Part shown: in pieces, positions 26,081 to 34,309 of the stretch | Numbering within the stretch: the first letter of the stretch is position 1 | Layout: each line of letters opens with the position of its first letter | Assembly (NCBI GenBank): GCA_039817415.1 | Contig: JBCBVV010000002.1 | Span: forward strand, 243,325 to 307,324 | From: JALEFZ01 sp039817415 | Lineage (GTDB): Bacteria > Bacteroidota > Bacteroidia > J057 | Length of the DNA: 64,000 bases | Direction of reading: 5' to 3' | The notes under the pieces: generated by a model | The model's input: the letters and a program-made list of their open reading frames with translations, nothing else | Database searches by the model: none | What the model was told of the DNA's origin: nothing | Made by a program: the position numbers and the translations under genes

Positions 26081-26866
26081 ATGGGTACTTCGATAGAAAA
26101 TCCGGTGTTGGAATTGCACAACCTGACCGTTGTGTATGAGAGTAAACCGGCCTTATGGAATGTGGATTATGGGATTCCCAAGAATCAACTTATAGGTGTG
26201 GTCGGTCCTAATGGATCGGGCAAGTCTACTATGCTAAAGGCGATCATGGGCTTAGTCGAACCTAGTAGTGGCTATGCTCATATTTATGGGAAACCCATTG
26301 ACGAAATAAGAGGCAAAGTGGCTTACGTCCCACAACGTAGTTCAGTAGACTGGGATTTTCCTGTAAATGTCTTCGATGCAGTGCTCATGGGAAGGTATAA
26401 GGGGAAAAACTTATTCAAAAGAGCCAGTAAGGAAGATAAAGAGATTGCGATGGAAGCCATTCGCAAGGTACAGCTTGAGCCTTTTATCAAAAGACAAATA
26501 TCTCAACTCTCTGGGGGACAACAACAGCGGGTGTTCATTGCCAGGGCACTTGCCCAGCAAGCAGATATGTATTTGTTGGATGAGCCCTTTGCCGGAGTGG
26601 ATGCTGCGACGGAGAATGCCATCATGACCCTTCTGAAAGAAATGAATGAGCAGGGAAAAACGATCCTTGTGGTTCATCATGACCTTCAATCTGTACAGGA
26701 TTATTTTGACTGGTTGATCCTGATGAATACGCGTTTGATAGCAGCTGGACCTACCAAGGAAATCTTCACCCAAGAGCAGCTTCAAAAAACATATGGCGGG
26801 AAATTGAATATCCTTTCCCGTGTCGTGGAAATCATCGAAAAACAAGGACACCCTATTAGAGAATAG
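26081..26866 (+). CDS. metal ABC transporter ATP-binding protein (Mn/Zn/Fe type)
   Basis: 261 residues. Walker A GPNGSGKST (about 45-53), Q-loop region YVPQRSSVDWDFPV (about 86-99), signature LSGGQQQRV (about 146-154), Walker B YLLDEPFAGVD (about 167-177) and switch His VVHHDL. The pattern V-P-Q-R-x-x-V-D-W-D-F-P-V is typical of the TroB/MntB/ZnuC group that energises manganese, zinc or iron uptake. It ends two bases before the permease gene. No substrate-binding protein is encoded in the window, so the binding component must lie elsewhere or be absent. Confidence 0.92.
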   Translation: MGTSIENPVLELHNLTVVYESKPALWNVDYGIPKNQLIGVVGPNGSGKSTMLKAIMGLVEPSSGYAHIYGKPIDEIRGKVAYVPQRSSVDWDFPVNVFDAVLMGRYKGKNLFKRASKEDKEIAMEAIRKVQLEPFIKRQISQLSGGQQQRVFIARALAQQADMYLLDEPFAGVDAATENAIMTLLKEMNEQGKTILVVHHDLQSVQDYFDWLILMNTRLIAAGPTKEIFTQEQLQKTYGGKLNILSRVVEIIEKQGHPIRE

Positions 26867-26868
26867 GT

Positions 26869-28161
26869 ATGGAGGAATTTCTGGACTTTTTTCTTTTGAG
26901 AGATCCCAATGTAGCTTGGGTAGTTGCAGGTGTAGTGTGTATCACAGCGGCTTCTTCTATTGTAGGGACCTTTACACTTTTGCGGAAGCAGGCTTTGATT
27001 GGAGATGCCATTTCACATGCCATTTTACCTGGAGTTTGTTTGGCCTTTATGGTGGCACAAAGCAAGAACCCATTGGTTCTATTGCTTGGAGCTACCCTAA
27101 GTGGGTGGCTGGGCTTGATTTCGATCAACTACATTGCCAGAAGGACCAAACTGAAGGATGATGCTGCTTTGGCCTTGGTGCTGTCAGTTTTCTATGGGTT
27201 GGGCATAGTCCTCTTGACTTCGATACAGTCTAGTGGAAATGCCGCTCAAGCTGGTTTGGACAAATTTCTTTTTGGTAAAGCCGCAGCTTTAGTAGCCAAT
27301 GACGCCCTGACTTTCGGGATTTTTGGTATGGTATTGATTTCCATTGTCATCGCTTTCTTTAATTCTTTTAAAGTTGTTGTATTTGACCGTGACTACGCAC
27401 ATGCCATAGGCCTTCCAGTTCGTACACTTGACACCCTTTTGTCCATTTTGACAGTTAGTGCGATTGCCCTAGGTATTCAAGCGGTGGGGGTGGTACTCAT
27501 GGCAGCTTTGTTGATCGCCCCAGCAGCCGCTGCTAGGTACTGGACCAATGACCTAAAGTGGATGTTGATCCTCGCGATGATTTTTGCCGTCTTTTCTGGC
27601 CTGATAGGAACCTACATCTCCTATACGACTCCACGTATGCCTACTGGCCCTTGGATCGTGAGTATCCTTTCTGTATTTGCTCTGGGTTCTGTCTTTTTAG
27701 GAAGGAAAAAAGGGGTACTAGCCAGGTATCTGAATCGCCGTTACCATCAAAGAAAAATGCTGAGAGAAAATATCCTCAAAGTACTTTGGCACTTAGGAGA
27801 AGCAGATGGTGATTTCTTGGCGACAAGAAGCATAGCTGACATGCAGGAAAGAAGATTCTTACCCACGGATCAAATAAAAAGCGGAGCTAGGGAATTGTCT
27901 CGAATCAACCTGCTTACTCAGACTGGATCGGGTTTGGCCTTAACTGAATTAGGAAAAAAGGAAGGAGCCCGAATCATTCGTATTCATAGAATGTGGGAAT
28001 TGTACCTGACAACCCATATGAATTTCCCTGCCGATCATGTGCATGAGGATGCCGAAGCCATAGAACATATCATTACCAAGGAAATAGAGGCAGAATTGGA
28101 ATTGGTTCTGCAAGGAGCTGAGGCTGACCCACACGCTTCTCCCATTCCTCGGAAAGAATAA
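26869..28161 (+). CDS. metal ABC transporter permease fused to an MntR/DtxR-like regulator domain
   Basis: 430 residues. Residues 1 to about 285 are an ABC-3 family permease with eight or nine membrane segments (for example GVVCITAASSIVGTFTLL, SHAILPGVCLAFM, GVVLMAALLIAPAAAARY). From about 300 the protein becomes a soluble winged-helix domain (ENILKVLWHLGEADGDF, RSIADMQ, ARELSRINLL, LTELGKKEGARII). The DtxR/MntR metal-binding and dimerisation helices follow: RIHRMWELYL and HEDAEAIEHII. The E-x-x-E-H pattern with no Cys resembles MntR, so manganese is the favoured metal. A regulator fused to its own transporter could sense cytosolic metal at the membrane. The operator next to the promoter suggests it may act on its own operon, which is inference. 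Confidence 0.85.
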   Translation: MEEFLDFFLLRDPNVAWVVAGVVCITAASSIVGTFTLLRKQALIGDAISHAILPGVCLAFMVAQSKNPLVLLLGATLSGWLGLISINYIARRTKLKDDAALALVLSVFYGLGIVLLTSIQSSGNAAQAGLDKFLFGKAAALVANDALTFGIFGMVLISIVIAFFNSFKVVVFDRDYAHAIGLPVRTLDTLLSILTVSAIALGIQAVGVVLMAALLIAPAAAARYWTNDLKWMLILAMIFAVFSGLIGTYISYTTPRMPTGPWIVSILSVFALGSVFLGRKKGVLARYLNRRYHQRKMLRENILKVLWHLGEADGDFLATRSIADMQERRFLPTDQIKSGARELSRINLLTQTGSGLALTELGKKEGARIIRIHRMWELYLTTHMNFPADHVHEDAEAIEHIITKEIEAELELVLQGAEADPHASPIPRKE

Positions 28162-28188
28162 AGCGTAACTTTCAAGGGTATTTTCCTT

Positions 28189-28863
28189 ATGGATTCGATG
28201 TTCACAAGGATATATATATACCTAGGGCTGATCCTGGTGGGTTCTATAGCCTGTAGCCCATCCTCACATTCTGACGAGCAACAGGCTGAAGCTCGCCAAT
28301 TTACCAGGAAAGTCGAGAAGGTCATTCGAAAAGCTCCCCTGAGTTTTAGAGACTCTTTGCTCATGCTGTTCAAGGATAGTCTCCATTATATGGGGGGTGG
28401 ATTTTCATTTCCTGTGGGCAAGCCACCGCTAAAGGGGTATTATGACGCGCAGCCTTTTGGCAGAAACCTGCATGTGGGCAATGATTGGAATGCGGTTACT
28501 GGGGGAAATTCTGATTTGGGTGATCCTATTTATGCGATTGGAAACGGACTATGTCTGAAGGCCAAGGACTATAAAGGTGGATGGGGGAAGGTCGTTTGCT
28601 TGGCACATGCCTGGCAGGAAGGGGATTCAAGCTTGTTGGTTATGTCACTGTACGCCCATTGCGATTCAATGGAGGTTAAGGAAGGAGATTGGGTCAAAAA
28701 GCGAGAACAGATTGCTACCATAGGCAATGCAGGAGGGATTTATTATGCACACCTTCATCTGGAAATTCGGGACAGCTTGGAATTGCCCTTAGGAGGTGGC
28801 TATGCTACTCAGACAGCGGGCTATCTCGATCCAACCTCCTTTATCAGAGGGCACCAAAAATGA
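28189..28863 (+). CDS. M23 family metallopeptidase lipoprotein
   Basis: 224 residues. The signal peptide ends in VGSIAC (lipobox Cys near residue 22). The C-terminal LytM/M23 domain has the zinc ligands: first His and Asp in HVGNDWN (about 94-100) and the HLHLE motif (about 187-191), with MSLYAHCDSM as the central strand and VKKREQIATIGNAGG as the usual turn. Enzymes of this type cut peptide cross-links in peptidoglycan or glycine-rich proteins in the periplasm. The first histidine sits in an H-x-x-x-D arrangement as in active members. It lies 27 bases after the permease fusion and is probably cotranscribed or close to it. Confidence 0.88.
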   Translation: MDSMFTRIYIYLGLILVGSIACSPSSHSDEQQAEARQFTRKVEKVIRKAPLSFRDSLLMLFKDSLHYMGGGFSFPVGKPPLKGYYDAQPFGRNLHVGNDWNAVTGGNSDLGDPIYAIGNGLCLKAKDYKGGWGKVVCLAHAWQEGDSSLLVMSLYAHCDSMEVKEGDWVKKREQIATIGNAGGIYYAHLHLEIRDSLELPLGGGYATQTAGYLDPTSFIRGHQK

Positions 28864-28917
28864 AGAAAGAGTTACCTGAGCTAATCAGGTCTTCTCACGC
28901 TCCTTGTAGAACCTACT

Positions 28918-28948
28918 AAAAAAGGAGCCCCAATAATGAGACTCCTTT
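28918..28948 (-). terminator. terminator of the SDR gene
   Basis: AAAGGAG (28921-28927) pairs with CTCCTTT (28942-28948). Read leftward, the hairpin ends in a T-tract (the A-run at 28918-28923). It is placed between convergent genes and may also stop rightward transcription weakly. Confidence 0.65.
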
Positions 28949-28997
28949 CTAAATTAACATCAACTATATGAAGGCTAAGTCTATAACTTAGCTTCTC

Positions 28998-29783
28998 TTA
29001 ATTCGCGCTAACCTCCTGCATCTTCCTAATCTGTGTCAGTAACATCTTCTTAGGTGTCAAAGGAATACTTCCCATCATCATGCGTTGCATAAAGGTTACC
29101 CCTGCCATCACATCCAGTTTCCCTTCAAGCATCCCATTGTATCCATCCAAAGCCACTTCATGTGCGCTAAAGGTGTTTTGGAATAGATCTGTCTTGTCCA
29201 TACCAGAGGTCTGCGCAAATTCAGTTTCTGTTGCACCAGGTAGAAGAGCGGTTACAGTAATATTGGTATCGTGTAGCTCTTCTGCAATGGCATTGCTAAA
29301 GGAAGTTACATAGGCCTTGGTGGCATAGTAAACTGCTTGCAAAGGACCGGGTAGGAGGGAGGCTGTAGAAGAGACATTCAGGATTTTTCCGCTATTTCTT
29401 GCCACAAAATCGGGAAGGTATAATCTTGTCAAGGCCGTAAGGGCTACTATATTCAAGTTGATCATGGCCAGATCTTGTTCCCAAGCTCTTTCATGGAATT
29501 TCCCTCTTCCTCCAAAGCCTGCATTGTTGATTAGGTAATCTACTTCCCAACCGGCAGTTTTGATCTCATCATAGATTTCCTGTGGTGCACTGGCTTGAGT
29601 AAGGTCTTTGGCAATGACCATAACCTTGGTACCATGCTTTTCTTCAATTTCTTCCTTAAGGGCCTGAAGCTTTTCCATTCTTCTGGCTACGATGATCACA
29701 TCCCCTCCTTTTTCGGCATGAATCAAAGCAAATTCTTTCCCAATTCCACTGCTTGCTCCTGTAATTAGTGCTGTATTACTCAT
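28998..29783 (-). CDS. short-chain dehydrogenase/reductase
   Basis: 261 residues, classical SDR. The nucleotide-binding motif is TGASSGIG (about 8-15), followed by the R-R pair in VARRMEKL (NADPH-type), then NNAGFGG (about 87-93), the catalytic Ser in NVSSTAS, and Y-x-x-x-K as YYATKAY (about 153-159). The substrate is unknown. A 12-bp palindrome typical of TetR operators lies about 60 bases upstream, so expression is probably inducible. Monocistronic, with its own terminator. Confidence 0.93.
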   Translation of the reverse strand: MSNTALITGASSGIGKEFALIHAEKGGDVIIVARRMEKLQALKEEIEEKHGTKVMVIAKDLTQASAPQEIYDEIKTAGWEVDYLINNAGFGGRGKFHERAWEQDLAMINLNIVALTALTRLYLPDFVARNSGKILNVSSTASLLPGPLQAVYYATKAYVTSFSNAIAEELHDTNITVTALLPGATETEFAQTSGMDKTDLFQNTFSAHEVALDGYNGMLEGKLDVMAGVTFMQRMMMGSIPLTPKKMLLTQIRKMQEVSAN

Positions 29784-29841
29784 TTTATTTCTTTGTTAAT
29801 GGTGTCTAATAACGTTTTTCTTGAGCCTCAATCGTAAGTGA

Positions 29842-29853
29842 GTGAGTACTCAC
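29842..29853. promoter_or_regulatory. TetR-type operator candidate upstream of the SDR
   Basis: GTGAGTACTCAC is a perfect 12-bp palindrome preceded by a further TGA-GT half repeat. TGAGTGAGTACTCA-like sites are typical of TetR-family repressors. No tetR gene is next to it. Confidence 0.45.
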
Positions 29854-29986
29854 AAATAATTACGAGATAGTGATACTGGGGTTACAAAGATTTAGAGAAA
29901 ACTTTCGATTAGAATTGATTTAGTCTGGTAATGAGGACATTGATTTTATATTGTAGTCCATTCATACTTCCCTAGTGCAAATAGGG

Positions 29987-30025
29987 AAAAAAATTACCCC
30001 ATCACTTTCTCAAAAGTGATGGGGT
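29987..30025 (-). terminator. terminator of the ABC-F gene
   Basis: Perfect 13-bp arms ACCCCATCACTTT and AAAGTGATGGGGT with a 4-base loop. Read leftward the stem runs into a seven-T tract. Confidence 0.9.
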
Positions 30026-30047
30026 ATATGCTATTCATGGGATCTCC

Positions 30048-31670
30048 CTAAGCAGGGACTCCATACATTTTGTCTCTGAGCTCTTTGATTTCATCACTTT
30101 CTAGGTACTCATTGAACAACAAGTATCTGTCAATGATACCATTGGGAGTCAGCTCTATCACCCGATTGGCGACCGTCTTCATAAATTCCTGGTCAGAGGA
30201 ATGAAGCAGAACCATACCCTTGTACTCAACCAAGCTATTGTTGAAGGCCTGAATGGATTCAAGGTCAAGGTGGTTAGTCGGCTCGTCAAGAATGACAAAG
30301 TTGGGCTGCTGGAGCATCATACGTGAAATCATACAACGCATTTTCTCTCCCCCTGATAGTACTTTGCTACTCTTCATCACTTCTTCACCAGAGAAGAGCA
30401 TTTTTCCAAGGAAGCCACGTACAAAGTCCTCTTCGGTATTGTCTGTGTATTGCCATAACCATTCGATGAGGTTATAGTCTTTTTCGAAGAATGTCGCATT
30501 TTCCAAGGGTAAATAGGCTGGTGTAATGGTAACGCCAAACCTCACCTCACCACTTTCCAATTTTTCTTCTCCCATGATTTGGTCGAAGAGTTTGGTTACA
30601 GCCAAAGAATTTCTGGAGAAGATGGCAACCTTATCCCCTTTCATGATCTCGAAGTTGACATCTTTGAAGAGGTACTCGCCCTCTAGGGTGGCACTAAGGT
30701 CCTTGACTTCCAATACTTGGTTTCCTGCTTCTCTGCTTTGCTCGAAGAAGATGTGAGGATATTTTCTGTTGGAAGGACGAATCTGCTCAATGTCCAGCTT
30801 CTGGAGCATTTTCTTTCTGGCGGTTGCTTGCTTGGATTTAGCGGCGTTGGCACTGAATCGCTGGATAAAGTCCATCAATTCTTTGCGCTTTTCTTCATTC
30901 TTTTTGTTGCGATCTGAACGCTGACGAAGGGCCAATTGGCTAGCCTGGTACCAGAACGAATAATTTCCAGTGTGAAGGCTAATCTTACCAAAGTCAATAT
31001 CCGCAACGTGGGTACAAACTGTATCCAAGAAGTGTCTGTCGTGCGATACAACAATCACTGTATTTTTAAATTCGGCTAAGAAGTCCTCTAGCCAGGTGAT
31101 GGTTTCGATGTCCAAGTCGTTGGTAGGCTCGTCCAATAGAAGGATATCTGGATTCCCAAATAATGCCTGTGCCAACAAGACCCGTACCTTTTCATTACCT
31201 GTGAGGGTACCCATCTGGCGGAAGTGCTGATCTTCTTTGATGCCAAGGTTGGAAAGAAGGGTAGCTGCTTCTGCTTCTGCATTCCATCCATCCATGTCTT
31301 CAAACTGGGCACTCAATTCCGCAGCTTTGATACCATCTTCTTCGGAGAAGTCTGGCTTAGCATAGATCTCATCAATGTCTTTTTTCAATTGATAGAGTTC
31401 TTTGTTACCCATCATGACCGTTTCCAGGACTTCGAATTCATCGAACTCGTAGTGATTCTGTTTCAGGACGGACATACGTTCGCCCGGAGTCATGTGAATA
31501 TTTCCGGTGTTAGAATCTATGTCTCCGGAAAGAATTTTGAGGAAGGTAGATTTTCCCGCTCCATTCGCCCCAATAACCCCATAGCAGTTTCCAGGGGTAA
31601 ACTTTATATTTACGTCATCAAATAGTAGGCGCTTTCCAAAGCGAAGAGAAACATTAGAAACAGCAATCAT
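30048..31670 (-). CDS. ABC-F ATPase, YbiT-like, with degenerate second nucleotide site
   Basis: 540 residues with two ABC domains joined by a charged linker (about 240-300), the ABC-F plan. The N-domain is intact: Walker A GANGAGKST (about 34-42), Walker B ILLLDEPTNDLD, switch SHDRHF. Its signature reads LTGNEKVRV. The C-domain has a good signature (LSGGEKMRC) and Walker B (VILDEPTNHLD), but its Walker A position reads FSRNSLAVTKL without the GKS/T loop, and the switch His is replaced (HSSDQEF). Sequence order and length match E. coli YbiT. ABC-F proteins bind the ribosomal E site and modulate translation. One competent and one degenerate site is probably a trait of this clade. Confidence 0.9.
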   Translation of the reverse strand: MIAVSNVSLRFGKRLLFDDVNIKFTPGNCYGVIGANGAGKSTFLKILSGDIDSNTGNIHMTPGERMSVLKQNHYEFDEFEVLETVMMGNKELYQLKKDIDEIYAKPDFSEEDGIKAAELSAQFEDMDGWNAEAEAATLLSNLGIKEDQHFRQMGTLTGNEKVRVLLAQALFGNPDILLLDEPTNDLDIETITWLEDFLAEFKNTVIVVSHDRHFLDTVCTHVADIDFGKISLHTGNYSFWYQASQLALRQRSDRNKKNEEKRKELMDFIQRFSANAAKSKQATARKKMLQKLDIEQIRPSNRKYPHIFFEQSREAGNQVLEVKDLSATLEGEYLFKDVNFEIMKGDKVAIFSRNSLAVTKLFDQIMGEEKLESGEVRFGVTITPAYLPLENATFFEKDYNLIEWLWQYTDNTEEDFVRGFLGKMLFSGEEVMKSSKVLSGGEKMRCMISRMMLQQPNFVILDEPTNHLDLESIQAFNNSLVEYKGMVLLHSSDQEFMKTVANRVIELTPNGIIDRYLLFNEYLESDEIKELRDKMYGVPA

Positions 31671-31710
31671 AAATAGCGTAACTTCTTAGATCTGAGTTGT
31701 ATTTTCACCG

Positions 31711-31718
31711 CAAAGTTA
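31711..31718 (-). promoter_or_regulatory. promoter -7 element of the ABC-F gene
   Basis: On the minus strand this reads TAACTTTG, a perfect TANNTTTG box, 41 bases before the start codon. The -33 region is not distinct. Confidence 0.5.
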
Positions 31719-31799
31719 ACCAATTTCTCGGTGACCTGCCTGAGTTTTTCTGATCGTAATTATATTAGCTCATATTGAAACCAAATAATTCATACACAC

Positions 31800-32429
31800 A
31801 TGGCTAAGTATCTAACAGAGTTCCTGGGTACTTTCTTTTTTGTACTCATTATTGGTCTCTCGGTAGGTTCCGGGACGACGCTTGCCCCGATAGCTATTGG
31901 GATCGGTCTGGCTATTTTGGTCTACATGGGAGGACATGTATCTGGAGCCCACTACAATCCTGCCATTACGCTGGGGCTCTTAATCAATGGAAACATCAAA
32001 ATAACAGAAGCTGCCATTTATTGGCTGGTTCAATTGGCTGCTTCTGCCGCCGCTGCCTTCCTCGTTGGGATCATGGTGCAGGACCAGAGCTTCGTATTTA
32101 CGGTTGCCCCAGCAGAAAGTGCCTCACCTGTGCAGGTCTTATTGGTAGAGACCCTCTTTACCTTTTTGCTCGTTATTACCGTCATGAATGTTGCCGTAGC
32201 AAAGAAGACAGCTGGTAATAGCTATTTTGGATTGGCTATCGGTGGTGCTGTCATGGCAGCGGCATTTGCTTCAGGAGGAATTTCAGGAGGCGCCTTTAAT
32301 CCCGCAGTTGGCTTTGGGCCGAACATGGTCAATATGAATTTTGAGCCCATGTGGTACTACTTTGTAGGGCCTTTGGTGGGGGGAGCATTAGCTGCCGTGG
32401 TCTTCAAAGTGATGAACCCAGAAGGATAA
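31800..32429 (+). CDS. aquaporin (MIP family)
   Basis: 209 residues, six membrane segments and two half-helices. Both signature boxes are intact: HYNPAITLG (about 58-66) and AFNPAVGFGPN (about 163-173). The first half starts MAKYLTEFLGTFFFVL and has GGHVSGAHYNPA, and the second carries SGGISGGAFNPA. It is short compared with GlpF-like glycerol facilitators (270-plus residues) and resembles the compact water or small-neutral-solute channels. Inner membrane. It has its own terminator and is monocistronic. Confidence 0.92.
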   Translation: MAKYLTEFLGTFFFVLIIGLSVGSGTTLAPIAIGIGLAILVYMGGHVSGAHYNPAITLGLLINGNIKITEAAIYWLVQLAASAAAAFLVGIMVQDQSFVFTVAPAESASPVQVLLVETLFTFLLVITVMNVAVAKKTAGNSYFGLAIGGAVMAAAFASGGISGGAFNPAVGFGPNMVNMNFEPMWYYFVGPLVGGALAAVVFKVMNPEG

Positions 32430-32472
32430 AAGACAAAGACAAATAATTTTCTACTTGGTAGAAAAATCGCAG

Positions 32473-32501
32473 AGGCTGTCTCATTTGAGGCAGCCTTTTT
32501 T
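32473..32501 (+). terminator. terminator of the aquaporin gene
   Basis: AGGCTG/CAGCCT outer stem with an inner CTC-ATTT-GAG hairpin joined by a T-G pair, followed by six Ts. Begins 43 bases after the stop codon. Confidence 0.88.
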
Positions 32502-32520
32502 ATGGCTTAGGGATATATAC

Positions 32521-32557
32521 AAAATGGCCTGCTTGAGTATCTCTCTCAAGCAGGCCA
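32521..32557 (-). terminator. terminator of the TonB-like gene
   Basis: Perfect 13-bp arms TGGCCTGCTTGAG and CTCAAGCAGGCCA with a 7-base loop. Read leftward they are followed by TTTT, 20 bases after the gene's stop codon. Confidence 0.8.
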
Positions 32558-32576
32558 TGAACTATACGGAGTTTCT

Positions 32577-33470
32577 TTATCTTAACTTAAATAGGATGGT
32601 AACATATACCGTCTGGCGATTACCAGGGGAGAATTTCCATTTCATAATCGCATTTCTTCCTGCGGATACTAGCGTGCCTTGGTTGGGACCAATAGGGCCG
32701 GCGGGTCCTGCGAATACAACAGCTCCATTCGCACCAATGATCACCTTAAATCGAATTTCACCTTCTTGTTGAGAGGTGTACCTGGGCTTAGGAAGGGCCA
32801 ATGGTTTTCTGCCCTTCAAGGAACCAGGTCCAGTTTTGTCAAAGCTAAAAAGGCCATCTGGATCTAATACTTTTGTATCAGGTGTACCCTGATTTCCTGT
32901 TCCGCTATCAGCATCCCCTTCATTAGAACCTCCTCCCATGTTGAAGTCCAGTCCATCATCGGGGGTTTCATTAGAAGCCTGGCTGTTGTTATTGTTGGAG
33001 GTATTTGTATTGGTTGTTTCTGTGGGCTTTGGTTTCGTGGTCTCAGTCGGTTTCGGCTGAGTGGTCGGTTTGGGTTGTGTTACTTCCGAAGGCTTGGTTT
33101 GGGTAATGACCTCCGAAGGCTTGGGCGTTGACTGCGCTGGAGCCGGAGTGGGTTTAGGCTGCGTATTGGTTTGAGTGGGTGGGGGTGGAGTAGGTTTGGG
33201 ATTTTCCACGGGACTTGGATTGGGAGTAGGTGGCTTGAAGTTGTTGATCTTCTTACTACCGTTGGTCAGGTTACCAAAGTCGATGGAACCCACTACTTCG
33301 TATTTATCACCAGCTCCAATTTCGAGCTCTCTGTTGATAGACAATAAAACGAGGATCGTGGCAAACAAGATGAAGGCCATGATCAAAGATGTAATGGCCG
33401 CACTTACACGTTCATTACGACGTTCGATGTCTAATAACTTATCTAAAAATATGCGGTCTGCTTGAGACAT
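32577..33470 (-). CDS. TonB-like protein with Pro/Thr/Lys-rich spacer
   Basis: 297 residues. A short cytoplasmic N-terminus (MSQADRIFLDKLLDIERRNE), one transmembrane helix (about 24-46), a spacer of roughly 120 residues made of repeated Pro-Lys-Pro-Thr/Glu units (PKPTETTKPKPTETT and variants), and an Asn/Asp/Gly-rich stretch. The C-terminal domain of about 90 residues (LPKPRYTSQQEGEIRFKV ... MKWKFSPG ... VTILFKL) resembles TonB C-terminal domains. TonB proteins couple the inner-membrane proton gradient to outer-membrane receptors. ExbB/ExbD are not in the window. The long cytoplasmic N-terminus is unusual for classic TonB and is seen in gliding- and adventurous-motility-type TonB variants. 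Confidence 0.75.
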   Translation of the reverse strand: MSQADRIFLDKLLDIERRNERVSAAITSLIMAFILFATILVLLSINRELEIGAGDKYEVVGSIDFGNLTNGSKKINNFKPPTPNPSPVENPKPTPPPPTQTNTQPKPTPAPAQSTPKPSEVITQTKPSEVTQPKPTTQPKPTETTKPKPTETTNTNTSNNNNSQASNETPDDGLDFNMGGGSNEGDADSGTGNQGTPDTKVLDPDGLFSFDKTGPGSLKGRKPLALPKPRYTSQQEGEIRFKVIIGANGAVVFAGPAGPIGPNQGTLVSAGRNAIMKWKFSPGNRQTVYVTILFKLR

Positions 33471-33560
33471 ATACTAAAATGGGCTTTTCTTAATAATAGA
33501 TACACTCTCTTATAGACAGATAATTTACCGTCCAGGTTTCCACAAATTAGAGATAAAAAG

Positions 33561-33613
33561 AAAAAATCCCGCCTAAATGCGGGAAAAAGTGGAGTGAGCC
33601 TTAAGCCCACTCC
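33561..33613 (-). terminator. tandem terminator hairpins after the thioredoxin-like gene
   Basis: Two hairpins lie on the leftward path. The first met is GGAGTGGGC/GCTCACTCC-like (33591-33613). The second is TCCCGC/GCGGGA (33567-33584), which runs into six Ts (A-run 33561-33566). Confidence 0.75.
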
Positions 33614-33648
33614 CTATTCAATTGTCTTAAAAAGAACCATTAACAACC

Positions 33649-34254
33649 CTACCAGCCTTTCATAGCCTCCAAAAACTCTCTTTGAAACGATAGCGTCTTG
33701 TCCTTGGCATACCATGTGTGGAGCGTAATATGAAATTCTGGATATGAGGGTTTGGGTTCAGCCTGATGTTTATAGGCCATTGTCATTTCCTGTGCTTCTT
33801 TAGGCCTTGGTCCCCAAAATCCTATTTCTTCTCCAGTTTCTGCATCTAGGACAATGGTCATAGGAATGGCCCTTCCCCCATCAGTCAGGTAGTGGTCCAT
33901 GAGTGCTAGGTTTTCATCTCTCAGCAGAAGCTTATGCTCAATTTTATCAGTGGATTCGGCAATCTTATCTATCAGTGGGACCAACTGAGCTGCATCGCCA
34001 CACCAACCTTCAGTCAGTGTTAGGTAGATGTATTTTTTATCCAAGCCTTTGATATATGCTTGTAGCTCAGGAATGAGTTCAGATCGCTTATCCAGGCGGT
34101 CCATTCTCTTTTGGTTGAGAGTAGCTACCTCGATGTGGAAGGGTGTTTGATCCGGCCCTGTTGTTTTTCCTTCTGCCAAGAGGTTTCTCAGCATGCTTCT
34201 ATATGTATCGTAATCCATAGCCCTTTCCAGGCTCTTTCTGATATAATCTTTCAT
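33649..34254 (-). CDS. thioredoxin-like protein with single active-site Cys
   Basis: 201 residues, cytoplasmic, no signal peptide. The thioredoxin fold is suggested by the strand-turn YIYLTLTEGWCGDAAQLVP (about 77-95), the cis-Pro region AIPMTIVLD (about 130-138) and an intervening helix and strand (KIEHKLLLRDENLALMDHY). The family motif is W-C-G-D-C. Here the second Cys is Ala, so a disulfide cycle within the motif is impossible and the protein would act through one thiol or not as a reductase. Length and order match the Thioredoxin_9-type cytosolic group. It lies next to a bacilliredoxin gene on the same strand, 115 bases apart with a terminator between. Confidence 0.75.
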   Translation of the reverse strand: MKDYIRKSLERAMDYDTYRSMLRNLLAEGKTTGPDQTPFHIEVATLNQKRMDRLDKRSELIPELQAYIKGLDKKYIYLTLTEGWCGDAAQLVPLIDKIAESTDKIEHKLLLRDENLALMDHYLTDGGRAIPMTIVLDAETGEEIGFWGPRPKEAQEMTMAYKHQAEPKPSYPEFHITLHTWYAKDKTLSFQREFLEAMKGW

Positions 34255-34309
34255 GATTCAAAAGTCTAATAGGGTCTTCTCCAAAATTGTCAGTTGATGG
34301 ACGAAGAAC

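Noticed and set aside
33000..33240. Tandem repeats as a CRISPR or microsatellite array
   Set aside because: The repetition is explained by Pro/Thr/Lys codons of the TonB-like spacer; the units are irregular and there are no spacers.
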